Assembly: GCA_001564135.1 (NCBI GenBank)
Contig: LKNH01000069.1
Coordinates: 1-10,492, forward strand
Source: Halobacteriaceae archaeon Tc-Br11_E2g27
GTDB taxonomy: Archaea; Halobacteriota; Halobacteria; Halobacteriales; Haloarculaceae
Reading direction: 5' to 3'
DNA: 10,492 bases
The position numbers were made by a program, and so were the translations under genes. This document shows, one piece after another, positions 1 to 7,818 of the stretch. The notes under the pieces were generated by a model. It did not search any database. It had not been told where the DNA came from and saw only the letters and a program-made list of their open reading frames with translations. Each line of letters opens with the position of its first letter. The first letter of the stretch is position 1.

Positions 1-2525
1 AACGAACAATACATCGATTCACAGAGATTGTCACGACCTACAACAAATCAATCATCCTTGCAGTGTTGCTAGTCACGGCTCTCCTGGCCGTTGGTCTCAC
101 ACAGGGAGCAGGACAGGCACAGGCAGATACAGACGAACAAATAATCGAAGGAACGGAGGTTCAGGAGGGACTTGCGTATCTGGAGGATAATTATGAAACG
201 GACGGAACCAACGCCACAACAGTAAGCATCTACGCTCTCGACGATGAGCAATCTGTCCTGTCCAGAGAAAGCCTGCTCAATGCGCTATCATACCAACAGG
301 AAATTAGCGATTCAGATGCTGTCGCTGAGGTGCTCGAAGACGACGCGTTTAACGGACCGCCAACCGCAATCGGCACTGAACTTGCCGAAGAGCCGAATCC
401 TGACCTCGAAACACAGTTTGAAGCCATAGAAGAGGCAAGCGATGACGAACTCGAGGCTGCTATCGAGCGGACACTTGGTGACGGAACGTTCTCCCAATAT
501 TATCTACCGACCGAATACACCCCAGGCGCTACCGAATCTGAGGGAATGCGCTTTACCATCGAGGTAGACTCCGAGATAGAGATTGGGTTTGGTGTCGAGT
601 CACCACACGAGTCGGTTGAAGTGCTTGATGAGACCGCAAGCGAATACGAGAACCCATCATTGGTCTTTCTCGATGGGCCCGAGACGATTGCTGAGTTGAA
701 CAACGACTATCTCATGGACCTGGTCTGGCTCGTTGTGCCGCTTATTTTGCTTGTCTTGGTGGTCGTACTCGGCTTTGCGTATCGTGACGTTACCGATGTG
801 GTGATCGGGCTTATCGGGACGACACTTGCCCTGTTGTGGACCTTCGGGCTGATGGGCTGGCTTGACATTATGAACCCGGATACCGCAATCATTGCGCCGG
901 TTCTGGTTGCCGCCCTGAGCATCGACTTTGGCTTTCACATCTTCATGCGCTACCGAGAACATCGAGGACCAGAGGAAGGTATTAGAAGCGCTCTGGCACG
1001 TTCAACGGGAGCAGTCGCAATTGCGTTTGTCCTGGTGACAGTTACCGCAGCAGTCGGCTTTCTTTCAAATCTCACAAACCCTGTTTCCGTGATTCGTGAT
1101 GTCTCAATTGCAATCACGCTGGGTGTGCTGTCAGCGCTCGTGATATTTACGACGATTGTGCCTGCGCTCAAGGTTAGCGCCGATGGACTGTGGGAACGGT
1201 TCGGATTCGATAGAAGAGGAACGCCGCTTGGAAAAGGAGCCTATCTCAAACGAGTCCTTGGAAGCAGCGTCACTGCCGCACAGCGGGCAGCTGTCGTCGT
1301 CATTGCAATTGCGCTTATCGCCGGGGCTGCTGGTGGGCTCCTGTTTTTCGACCTCGACCGCGAGCAGTTCCAGGAATCGGATATCGCCGAAGACCCCGGC
1401 TGGCAAAGTGAACTGCCTGGGCCGATGGCATACCAAACACACGAATCCGACCTTGCAAACCAATTTACCTATATTGACAACCAGTTCCAGCCTGACGACC
1501 AGACGGTCACAGAAGGTGGTGTTGGGATGACCCAGATACTCATCTATGAGGAAGATGTCGCCACGGAAGAAGCGATGCAAACGCTAGCTGCAGGTCACGA
1601 GGCGGTAGATGAAGCAGATGCAGATATCCTCGCTAGTCAGGGTGACGGGGTGCCAGCACAGTCCCCACTTTCGCTGATACAGGACATAGCAGCGCAGAAT
1701 GACGACGTTGCAGAAAAGTTCGCACAGGCAGATACCACCGGCGATGAGGTTCCGGACAGTGAGATTGAGCCACTGCTTGATGCAGTGAGCGAGGCAGCAC
1801 CGGAAGAATCAGCAATGTTGCTTGAAAAGGATGGAGACAGCTATGAATCGATGGTGATGGTGGTTCCAGTCACGGAATCGATGGGAAGCGACAGAGCGGA
1901 TGAACTGTTTGGAGTTGCCGAGGAAATGGATGCTGTCTCTGACCATACGGTGACACCCGTGGGTGCAGGGACAGTTAGCGAAGTAACGCTTGAGGAAATA
2001 ACGGATGGAATCATCCTGACAATGCTTCTGGCGTTCGCTGGCGTGATTTTCGTCCTCGTGTTGGTCTATCGGTTCCTACGTGGCACGGCGACACTCGGCG
2101 CCGTCACGATGGTTCCGATTGCGCTCACACTCGGAGTCGTCTTTGCGGGGATGTATGCGCTCGGTGAACCGATAACACCGTTGAGCGCGCTACTCGTGAG
2201 CATTCTGATTGGATTGGGAATCGACTACAACATCCATATTAGCGATAGATTTTCCCAGGAGCTTCGACGGACTGATGATACTGTCCAAGCACTCCGTGAG
2301 ACAGTCACAGGAACAGGTGGTGCGTTGCTCGGGAGTGCAGTAACATCCGTGAGCGCGTTTGCATTGATTGTCGTTATTCCTGATGCACAGTTGAGCTCAT
2401 TCGGGATAGTCGTCGCTTTAGCACTCGGAGCGTCATTCCTGATGAGCGTCTTCGTTCTCCCGAGTTTGCTCTACAAATGGGCGATATACACTGACCGCAG
2501 TCCACAGAAGACGCCAGCCGATTGA
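1..2525 (+). CDS. MMPL/RND-family membrane transporter, 5' end outside the window
   Basis: This is a large polytopic exporter-like protein of the MMPL branch of the RND superfamily, expected in the cytoplasmic membrane; its substrate (lipid or hydrophobic compound) is unknown. The frame is open from base 3 with no stop, and the earliest start-like codon, GTG at 63, falls inside a hydrophobic stretch (SIILAVLLVTALLAV). The first membrane helix therefore begins before that GTG and the real start lies upstream of the window. Counting from the GTG as residue 1, the layout is duplicated: helix 1, an acidic external domain (about 18-215), helices 2-6 (about 217-372), helix 7 (about 412-430), a second external domain (about 433-648) and helices 8-12 (about 650-805). 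Each half carries the family's fourth-helix acidic motif: SIDFGFH with Asp288 and GIDYNIH with Asp721, the likely proton-relay residues. The stop is TGA at 2523-2525. It converges on the next gene. Confidence 0.9.
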   Translation, partial: RTIHRFTEIVTTYNKSIILAVLLVTALLAVGLTQGAGQAQADTDEQIIEGTEVQEGLAYLEDNYETDGTNATTVSIYALDDEQSVLSRESLLNALSYQQEISDSDAVAEVLEDDAFNGPPTAIGTELAEEPNPDLETQFEAIEEASDDELEAAIERTLGDGTFSQYYLPTEYTPGATESEGMRFTIEVDSEIEIGFGVESPHESVEVLDETASEYENPSLVFLDGPETIAELNNDYLMDLVWLVVPLILLVLVVVLGFAYRDVTDVVIGLIGTTLALLWTFGLMGWLDIMNPDTAIIAPVLVAALSIDFGFHIFMRYREHRGPEEGIRSALARSTGAVAIAFVLVTVTAAVGFLSNLTNPVSVIRDVSIAITLGVLSALVIFTTIVPALKVSADGLWERFGFDRRGTPLGKGAYLKRVLGSSVTAAQRAAVVVIAIALIAGAAGGLLFFDLDREQFQESDIAEDPGWQSELPGPMAYQTHESDLANQFTYIDNQFQPDDQTVTEGGVGMTQILIYEEDVATEEAMQTLAAGHEAVDEADADILASQGDGVPAQSPLSLIQDIAAQNDDVAEKFAQADTTGDEVPDSEIEPLLDAVSEAAPEESAMLLEKDGDSYESMVMVVPVTESMGSDRADELFGVAEEMDAVSDHTVTPVGAGTVSEVTLEEITDGIILTMLLAFAGVIFVLVLVYRFLRGTATLGAVTMVPIALTLGVVFAGMYALGEPITPLSALLVSILIGLGIDYNIHISDRFSQELRRTDDTVQALRETVTGTGGALLGSAVTSVSAFALIVVIPDAQLSSFGIVVALALGASFLMSVFVLPSLLYKWAIYTDRSPQKTPAD

Positions 2526-2548
2526 TACTGCCGGGTATACCTTCGATA

Positions 2549-3346
2549 TTAGGTCCGACTATCGATAACCTCGTAGCTGATATTTCGTTCCCTGAGTTTG
2601 TCGCTATGCGTCGAGAGTCGGTCAGCGACGGTCAATAAAAGGACATCCTGACCTTTGGTGGCTGCTTCAACGACCGCATCCGATGTCCCGAACCGAATAT
2701 CGACTGAAAGATCGGCTCGTCGCGCCGCAGCCAACCCTTCGACACCGGAGACAGCGACAAGCCCCTCAACAGTCTCGGGAACGAGAGTCGAATCAAACGC
2801 CGAAGAACCCCCGTTACGGACGCTCGGGACGGAGACAATCGTCACCGTCCCCAGGTCGTATTCGACAACACCTTCAAAATCCGTCACGCCCACATCCTCT
2901 CCGACAGCTGCATCGGTCACCGCAACGGCAGTGGCACCGCGACCCTCGCCCGGTGATGCATGGAGAAACCCATCTTTCATCGTTAGCGTCACCTCCTCAT
3001 CCTCTTCGATTGCCTCGGTCGCAATCGCAGACTCGACCTCAACCTGTCCGATAACATCCTCTGAGACATGCGTGATGAGATTACGCAGGTCGTCAGTCTG
3101 GTTGATTAACCAGTTCACCCCCTCTTTGGTAATGGCATATCGGCCACGACGTTCCTTGGTGACGTAGCCAGTTTCGATGAGTTCCTGCAGGTAGTTGCTA
3201 ACTGCCTGTGATGTCACGCCAATAGTGTCGGCAATTTCCTGCTGACTAATCGCTGGCTGATTCTCCGCAATCTGTACCAGAATCTGATACTGTGTGGCGT
3301 CGCGCTTACTCTGTAGGAGTGCAGCGTTGTGCTCAGAGCCGTCCAT
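2549..3346 (-). CDS. Winged helix-turn-helix transcriptional regulator (haloarchaeal MarR-like, DUF7839-type)
   Basis: This is a probable DNA-binding regulator of 265 residues. The N-terminal part (about 14-80) is a winged helix: QQEIADTIGVTSQAV forms the helix-turn-helix with a recognition helix at about 45-56, and KERRGRYAITKEG (64-76) forms the wing. Residues 105-175 look like a small beta-rich domain (VTLTMKDGFLHASPGEG, then DVGVTDFEGVVEYDLGTVTI). Residues 185-265 are alpha/beta and may bind a ligand. From memory this matches a conserved haloarchaeal family annotated as MarR-type or DUF7839; I could not search for it. I chose ATG at 3344-3346 because homology-like sequence (KRDATQYQILV) begins soon after it. 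A TTG 69 bases further upstream would add an unlike 23-residue tail. AGGAG lies only 2 bases before this ATG, too close for a normal Shine-Dalgarno site. It diverges from the PH-like gene, so it may control that promoter and its own. The target is unknown. Confidence 0.82.
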   Translation of the reverse strand: MDGSEHNAALLQSKRDATQYQILVQIAENQPAISQQEIADTIGVTSQAVSNYLQELIETGYVTKERRGRYAITKEGVNWLINQTDDLRNLITHVSEDVIGQVEVESAIATEAIEEDEEVTLTMKDGFLHASPGEGRGATAVAVTDAAVGEDVGVTDFEGVVEYDLGTVTIVSVPSVRNGGSSAFDSTLVPETVEGLVAVSGVEGLAAARRADLSVDIRFGTSDAVVEAATKGQDVLLLTVADRLSTHSDKLRERNISYEVIDSRT

Positions 3347-3463
3347 TACTCCTAGTGTAGCACTCGTATTGCAAGTAACTTTGTACTCGATAGGCAGAGT
3401 ATCAGTGTTATGCAATCAGAGTTGTAAAATGCAGATGGATAACGACACTGAATTACATTGATT
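3347..3463. promoter_or_regulatory. Divergent control region between the regulator and the PH-like gene
   Basis: This is the 117-base space from which both genes are read outward. A TATA-like TTGTAAAAT at 3423-3430 (+ strand) is about 27-30 bases before the TTG at 3458, consistent with a leaderless or very short leader transcript for the PH-like gene. The pentamer ACTCG occurs twice in direct orientation (3362-3366 and 3385-3389), 23 bases apart, each followed 4-5 bases later by GCA. TTGCA (3369-3373) and TGCAA (3411-3415) form a widely spaced inverted pair. No clear TATA box is visible for the - strand gene. Operator assignment is speculative. Confidence 0.4.
3423..3430 (+). promoter_or_regulatory. 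Candidate TATA box for the PH-like gene
   Basis: TTGTAAAAT-like A/T-rich element centred about 27-30 bases before the TTG at 3458 and about 35 before the preferred GTG at 3464. This spacing matches archaeal TBP sites on leaderless or short-leader transcripts. The match to the haloarchaeal consensus is moderate. Confidence 0.35.
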
Positions 3464-5173
3464 GTGACTGACACACAACGTTACAGACACACAACACTAG
3501 TCGGACATTTTATTATCGCTGATGGAAATAATATAATAGAGTTACCCATTCCACCGACTGGTGATAACCCCTCCAAAGCTGGCAATAATGCCGGTAATAG
3601 AGGGCTGCTGACCAGAGCCTTCGTTAATAGTATCATCTCTGATAACGAGCGTGCGAGAGCAGCCTTCGTCAATCGGCGGGGTGGGTCCAGAGCGGTGGAT
3701 GACACAGTCGAGCGCCGCGAGTCACTCATTGTGTTGCTTGTTACGGACCGGCGGATTGTCTTTGCGACACGAGACGGAACTGTGCCAGATGATGCGTCAC
3801 TCTCGTATGGGGATATTGCTACCGCAACTATCAAACCGGGACGGGTTAATTCAGTAGTGATTGAGTCAACGGACTCCGTACGGTGGACATTCCAACTCCC
3901 CGATGTCGATACAGAAACAATTGACGCCGTGCGGCGACACCTCCAGTGGATTGAACAGGTCCGACAGGAGTTTTTCGAGCTAAAAGCCGATATCGAAATG
4001 ACCGCCGGGAAAATCAGGGAGTTTGCCGAATCGATGGACTGGGAACAGGCACAACAGCAGTATCGCGCCACCCGCGACCGGCTTGACCGGTTTATTTCGA
4101 CGTTGGAGATTACGCTCCCAATTGCTAACGACGTGCTCGCACCGGAGCTGACTGGCGTTGAGCGGACACTTGAGAAGGCACACGTAACATTATATATCGA
4201 ACGGGCGCGTTCTGAACTGGAACTGGGGAGTTACCTTATCGAACATGAGGACTCGGACCGGCCAAAACAGGTCTTACAGCGTGCCTTGCGGTTCTATGAG
4301 TGTGCAACGGGACAGCAAGATGCGGTCGAACGTGGAGATGCCTTCGAGTTTGGAACGCAACGGACACTCAAGCGTGAAATCGAGGAGCTCGGCTGGGAGC
4401 TAGAGATGGTTGCCGCAGAGCCCAGACGACAAGCCGAGGAAGCAAAACTGAATGCACAGGCAACCGACAGTAAATCCAGGGCTATCGAAAACTGGGAAAC
4501 AGCACTCCGGCGATATGAACAAGCCCTCGTACTGGAACTTGGCGACCACAACCGAGAGTTTACCGGCGATAGGGAGGAACTCAAACGAGAGCGGAATATT
4601 GCCGTTGAAATGCTTCTTGATTTGCTTGATGAGCAGTCACGAAACCGATGGAGCGAAGGACTGGACCACCGACAAGCGGGCCGAATCAAGGACGCAATTC
4701 GTGCCTGTGAGGACGCAATGAGTCATCTTGATCGAGCCCGCGAACTAGCGACAGAGTATGACCGACCTGGCCCACCGGCTGTTGGAGAGCGACTCTCACA
4801 GATAGACGAGACAGTAACTGCTTTGAGAACCGGTGAGATGGGGAGTTCAAAGTTTCAGCGTAACGAGTCACAGCTGAATAACACCCCCGAACAGTCTCAC
4901 TCTAGCGAAACAGAAACTCAGCCGGAGCGTGACAGTGACCGAGTTGAGCAGCCGTCCGAGGAAGCGTCGAAGAACGGCAAAACGCTGGACATTCCATCGC
5001 TCAACGATATCAAGACGCTCGATACGCACTCGGAAATAACGTTTACACTCGCTGACCCAACGACAGAGCGCGAGACGGCCAAAAACGGAGATGCTCCTGG
5101 AGACGAACTCAGGCCACCGAACCCACGGGATAAAGAGACCACTGATGGTCGGCTGTCAAACCGCAACGACTAG
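3464..5173 (+). CDS. Conserved-type protein with PH/GRAM-like N-terminus and helical repeat-like middle, function unknown
   Basis: I do not recognise a named family for the whole protein. From the GTG start it has 569 residues and no signal peptide or membrane helix, so it is likely cytoplasmic. Residues about 85-165 resemble bacterial/archaeal PH or GRAM-like domains: a beta strand with VTDRRIVFATRDG, then YGDIATATIKPGRVNSVVI, ending in a helix (TIDAVRRHLQWIEQV). Residues about 165-455 are almost wholly helical, with pieces spaced like TPR or coiled-coil hairpins (KQVLQRALRFYECAT; WETALRRYEQALVLELGD; GRIKDAIRACEDAMSHLDRA). Residues about 458-569 are rich in Ser, Thr, Glu, Asp, Asn and Pro and are probably disordered. 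An in-frame stop at 3449-3451 limits the start to TTG 3458 or GTG 3464. I prefer GTG, giving MTDTQRY, because haloarchaea use GTG more than TTG. It is divergent from a regulator, and its TAG overlaps the lysS stop. A scaffold or peripheral membrane adaptor role is only a guess. Confidence 0.75.
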   Translation: MTDTQRYRHTTLVGHFIIADGNNIIELPIPPTGDNPSKAGNNAGNRGLLTRAFVNSIISDNERARAAFVNRRGGSRAVDDTVERRESLIVLLVTDRRIVFATRDGTVPDDASLSYGDIATATIKPGRVNSVVIESTDSVRWTFQLPDVDTETIDAVRRHLQWIEQVRQEFFELKADIEMTAGKIREFAESMDWEQAQQQYRATRDRLDRFISTLEITLPIANDVLAPELTGVERTLEKAHVTLYIERARSELELGSYLIEHEDSDRPKQVLQRALRFYECATGQQDAVERGDAFEFGTQRTLKREIEELGWELEMVAAEPRRQAEEAKLNAQATDSKSRAIENWETALRRYEQALVLELGDHNREFTGDREELKRERNIAVEMLLDLLDEQSRNRWSEGLDHRQAGRIKDAIRACEDAMSHLDRARELATEYDRPGPPAVGERLSQIDETVTALRTGEMGSSKFQRNESQLNNTPEQSHSSETETQPERDSDRVEQPSEEASKNGKTLDIPSLNDIKTLDTHSEITFTLADPTTERETAKNGDAPGDELRPPNPRDKETTDGRLSNRND

Positions 5174-6867
5174 CGTTCCTGTCGAAGTCGAGCAACGACG
5201 AATTCCTGGTCGAGTTTTGCCAAAAACGGCCCCAGCTTTGGCCCTTGCTCTTCATCGAAAAAGAGTTGATATCCAGCAGTAAAGAGGTCCCCGACGTCGA
5301 TATCGTACTCGCGAGCGGTCGAAAATATTTCCTGTTGAATAGCTTCCCCCTCGTGCCCATCCTCGATAAACGCTGCGAGGTCGGAGAGTGCTGATTCGAT
5401 ATCCGAATCAAACGATACCGCAGGGATTGCAGACCGCTTGAGCTCGTAGTCAAACTCGTTGCCGGTTCGACGTGCCCAGGTTCGAGCACGCTCGACTCGT
5501 GCCAGTGCCTCTTCGACAGCCCAGTCGGGTGCATCATCCGGAATATGTCCTTCGCGACGGGCAATCTCCTCCCGGAGCGAGACATCGTCCGTCATCGCAA
5601 GGACAGCAGCGAAGGTGTATGGAATACGAATTCGTTCCTTTCGGGGTTCGTCAACAAGCAACGGATAGACGCGTTTTGCTCGCTCTGTCTCTCGTCCCTC
5701 GCCATCTCTTTCATCGAAATACAACTCCTCAAACCGGTCAAACTCATCAACAAGCTGGTCAAGGCGCTCAATGCTGAAATCCCGTTGTTTGAGTGGCTCT
5801 TTCGCAAAGAAATACAGCAGTACTTCCGGCTCTAGCAACTCCAGGACTTCATCAACGGTAACGACATTACCTGAAGAGGACGACAATGCCTCTCCGTCCA
5901 GTGTAAACCACTCATACACCATCGGAACGGGCGGGTCGATATCGAATACGTTCTCTGCAATATCGACGCCACTTGGCCAGGAACCCTCAGCGTGGTCTTT
6001 TCCGAATGGTTCGAAATCGACACCAAGCATCGCCCACTGTGCCGGCCATTCGAACCGCCACGGGAGCTTTCCATCACGAAGCGAAATCGTCCCCTCATGT
6101 CCACACCCCGAAAATACCTCATCACCGGCCTCCACATCGCTACATCTGTAGGACACGGTTTCCGATTCCAGGTCAATGTCCGTAATATCTTCCGTCAACA
6201 GCCCGCACTCGGTACAGATGGCGAAAAATGGGAGATACTCGTCATCAACTTTGTCCTGGTATGCTGAAAGAACCGTCCGGGCCGTATCAGTATCTGAGAG
6301 TACAGTTTCGATATATTCGTCAAATGAACCGTCCTCATAACAGGCCGTATTTGAGATAAACTCAACATCGAGACCGAGTTGGTCAACGCTTTCGCGCAGT
6401 AGTTGGGTAAAATGGTCACCGTAGGACTCACGTGTTCCAAATGGGTCTGGAACGTCAGTATATGGCCTGCCCAGATTCCTCCCAAGGGCACCGGCATCGA
6501 CCTCATCAAGGCCGACAATATTCCAGTCACTGTCGGCTAGCTGTCGTGGAATCGCGCGAAGCCGGTCACGGTCATCCGAGGTAAACAGTTGCCGGACGTT
6601 GTGGCCTCGCTCCCGGAGTACCTCGGCAACAAAATATCCACGCAGAATTTCGTTGAAATGGCCAAGGTGAGGAATACCCGAAGGAGAGACGCCACCTTTG
6701 ATAACGATAGGCTCCTGCTCGTTGCCCTCCGTGTTCGTGTCCCCACGTCGTGTTTCGATAACATCAGCAACCGAATCAGCCCAGAAAACATTTTCTGCAT
6801 CGCTCGCTACTGCATAGGGGTCGTCAGTACCGGTATTTGAGTCCGTGTCGTTGACAGAGTTAGTCAT
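5170..6867 (-). CDS. lysS: Class I lysyl-tRNA synthetase
   Basis: This enzyme charges tRNA-Lys with lysine using ATP, in the cytoplasm. It is the archaeal class I form, unrelated to the bacterial class II enzyme. The 565 residues show a Rossmann catalytic core with the HIGH-type motif in GVSPSGIPHLGHFNE (59-73) and a GKDH motif (289-292). A Cys/His set typical of a zinc knuckle is also present (C218, C221, C242, C255, H257). The KMSKS-type loop reads ALSSSSGN (327-334), so the usual leading Lys is Ala. The C-terminal 200 residues are the helical anticodon-binding region. I placed the start at ATG 6865-6867; the frame stays open further upstream but that sequence is Cys/Trp/Arg-rich shadow of pyrH. 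This ATG overlaps the end of pyrH by 8 bases (ATGACTAA) with no Shine-Dalgarno-like sequence before it, suggesting coupled translation. The TAG stop shares CTAG with the converging gene. Confidence 0.95.
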   Translation of the reverse strand: MTNSVNDTDSNTGTDDPYAVASDAENVFWADSVADVIETRRGDTNTEGNEQEPIVIKGGVSPSGIPHLGHFNEILRGYFVAEVLRERGHNVRQLFTSDDRDRLRAIPRQLADSDWNIVGLDEVDAGALGRNLGRPYTDVPDPFGTRESYGDHFTQLLRESVDQLGLDVEFISNTACYEDGSFDEYIETVLSDTDTARTVLSAYQDKVDDEYLPFFAICTECGLLTEDITDIDLESETVSYRCSDVEAGDEVFSGCGHEGTISLRDGKLPWRFEWPAQWAMLGVDFEPFGKDHAEGSWPSGVDIAENVFDIDPPVPMVYEWFTLDGEALSSSSGNVVTVDEVLELLEPEVLLYFFAKEPLKQRDFSIERLDQLVDEFDRFEELYFDERDGEGRETERAKRVYPLLVDEPRKERIRIPYTFAAVLAMTDDVSLREEIARREGHIPDDAPDWAVEEALARVERARTWARRTGNEFDYELKRSAIPAVSFDSDIESALSDLAAFIEDGHEGEAIQQEIFSTAREYDIDVGDLFTAGYQLFFDEEQGPKLGPFLAKLDQEFVVARLRQER

Positions 6868-7546
6868 GGTCGGGAATAATATCGGTTCCGTCGTGAGTGC
6901 CTGAAACTGCGGCTCGCAGTTGTTCGGGGTCGTTTCCATCAAGGACGACAGCTCGCAAACCGGAGCGCTGGAGAAGTTTTGTCGCCAGTAAGTCGACCGG
7001 AGCGTTGCTTCCAGCGGCCATCTCGATACTCGAGACAACGTCCAGAAGTGAATCTGGTGACAGCGAGTCGTACTTTGTTGCATCCGCATCTTGCTTTGGG
7101 TCAGCATCGAACACACCGGGAACGCTCGTCGCATAGATAAGCAAATCAGCGTCAATATATTCAGCGAGCGCGGTAGCAACAGCGTCTGTTGTATGCCCGG
7201 CAGCCGTTCCCCCCATTATCGGGATTTCCCCACGCTGGAACGATTCATAGGCCGATTCGTGGTCTTCGAGCGGTGTTGGTGGGGTGGCCCCGTCAACAGC
7301 GGCGATGAGCAATCGAGCATTCAGCCGCGTGACAGCGATTCCTAACTGGTCCAGCGAGATTTCATCAGCACCGAGTTCGCGACCAACGTCGATATACTCG
7401 CGTGCGGTGGGACCGCCGCCAACGACGACACCGACCTCGTGGCCGTCGTTGCGAAGGCCATCAATGACCGCTGCATACTGCCTCACACGTTCCGCTCTTA
7501 CGGTGGGAACTAACACGCTTCCACCGACAGAAATGACTACTTTCAT
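6860..7546 (-). CDS. pyrH: UMP kinase (uridylate kinase), archaeal type
   Basis: It phosphorylates UMP to UDP with ATP, feeding UTP and CTP synthesis in the cytoplasm. The 228 residues match the usual length of archaeal PyrH and the amino-acid-kinase fold. Visible motifs are the N-terminal VVISVGGSVL (3-12), the glycine-rich VVGGGPTAREYI (41-52), the nucleotide-binding GGTAAGHTTDAVATALAE (112-129) and VPGVFDADPK (142-151). I chose ATG at 7544-7546, giving MKVVISVGG as in relatives; a GTG two codons upstream (7552) is possible. A TATA-like CTTAAG centred about 28 bases upstream of the ATG supports a leaderless transcript starting almost at it. It is the first gene of an apparent operon with lysS, whose ATG lies inside its last codons. 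Confidence 0.95.
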   Translation of the reverse strand: MKVVISVGGSVLVPTVRAERVRQYAAVIDGLRNDGHEVGVVVGGGPTAREYIDVGRELGADEISLDQLGIAVTRLNARLLIAAVDGATPPTPLEDHESAYESFQRGEIPIMGGTAAGHTTDAVATALAEYIDADLLIYATSVPGVFDADPKQDADATKYDSLSPDSLLDVVSSIEMAAGSNAPVDLLATKLLQRSGLRAVVLDGNDPEQLRAAVSGTHDGTDIIPDHD

Positions 7547-7569
7547 TGCCACGCCGTAGCCACGACGAC

Positions 7570-7579
7570 ATCTTAAGCG
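7570..7579 (-). promoter_or_regulatory. TATA box of the pyrH-lysS operon
   Basis: On the - strand the sequence reads CGCTTAAGAT, with CTTAAG at 7572-7577. Its centre is about 28 bases before the pyrH ATG, the expected TBP position for a transcript beginning at or within a few bases of the start codon. No Shine-Dalgarno sequence lies between the box and the ATG, which agrees with leaderless initiation. Confidence 0.55.
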
Positions 7580-7808
7580 TTGTCAAGCCTACCGACCAAA
7601 TCAAAGAAAGAATGCTTCAAAACAATTCTATCCGCATATTTTGGAATTATTATTACTCTTTAATTTGAGATATAAATTGGCATTTCCACAACAGAGATAA
7701 AGCTTCAAACCAAATTATAAATCTTCTAAAGGTCTCTTGAACGGTTATAAAACGATATTTTTTCCTAATTCATCGCAAAACCGTCAGAATAAATCCAAAC
7801 CTTCCTCC

Positions 7809-7818
7809 GTTTATATAC
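7809..7818 (+). promoter_or_regulatory. TATA box of the DUF7123-like gene
   Basis: GTTTATATAC is a strong A/T element centred about 34 bases before the ATG at 7848. Initiation about 27 bases downstream would give a leader of only some 7 bases. A second A/T motif, TGTATATCG at 7829-7837, is too near the ATG to serve a leaderless start. Confidence 0.55.

Noticed and set aside
1131..1580. A 149-codon open frame on the - strand inside the transporter gene
   Set aside because: It lies wholly within a clear membrane-protein gene, is basic and Cys-rich unlike the acidic proteome here, and has no promoter or start signal.
2655..3167. A 170-codon open frame on the + strand opposite the winged-helix gene
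   Set aside because: It is antisense to a well-supported gene. Its product is Ser/Thr/Arg/Pro-rich with no domain, as expected from the complementary frame of an acidic haloarchaeal gene.
3435..3461. An 8-codon ORF (MDNDTELH) just before the PH-like gene, which might be a leader peptide or the true N-terminus in another frame
   Set aside because: The candidate TATA box at 3423-3430 would start transcription after this ATG, and the ORF is out of frame with the gene. A frameshift cannot be judged without related sequences.
6868..7179. Upstream extension of the lysS frame by 104 codons
   Set aside because: It lies fully within pyrH in another frame, and its Cys/Trp/Arg-rich composition does not resemble the LysRS N-terminus.
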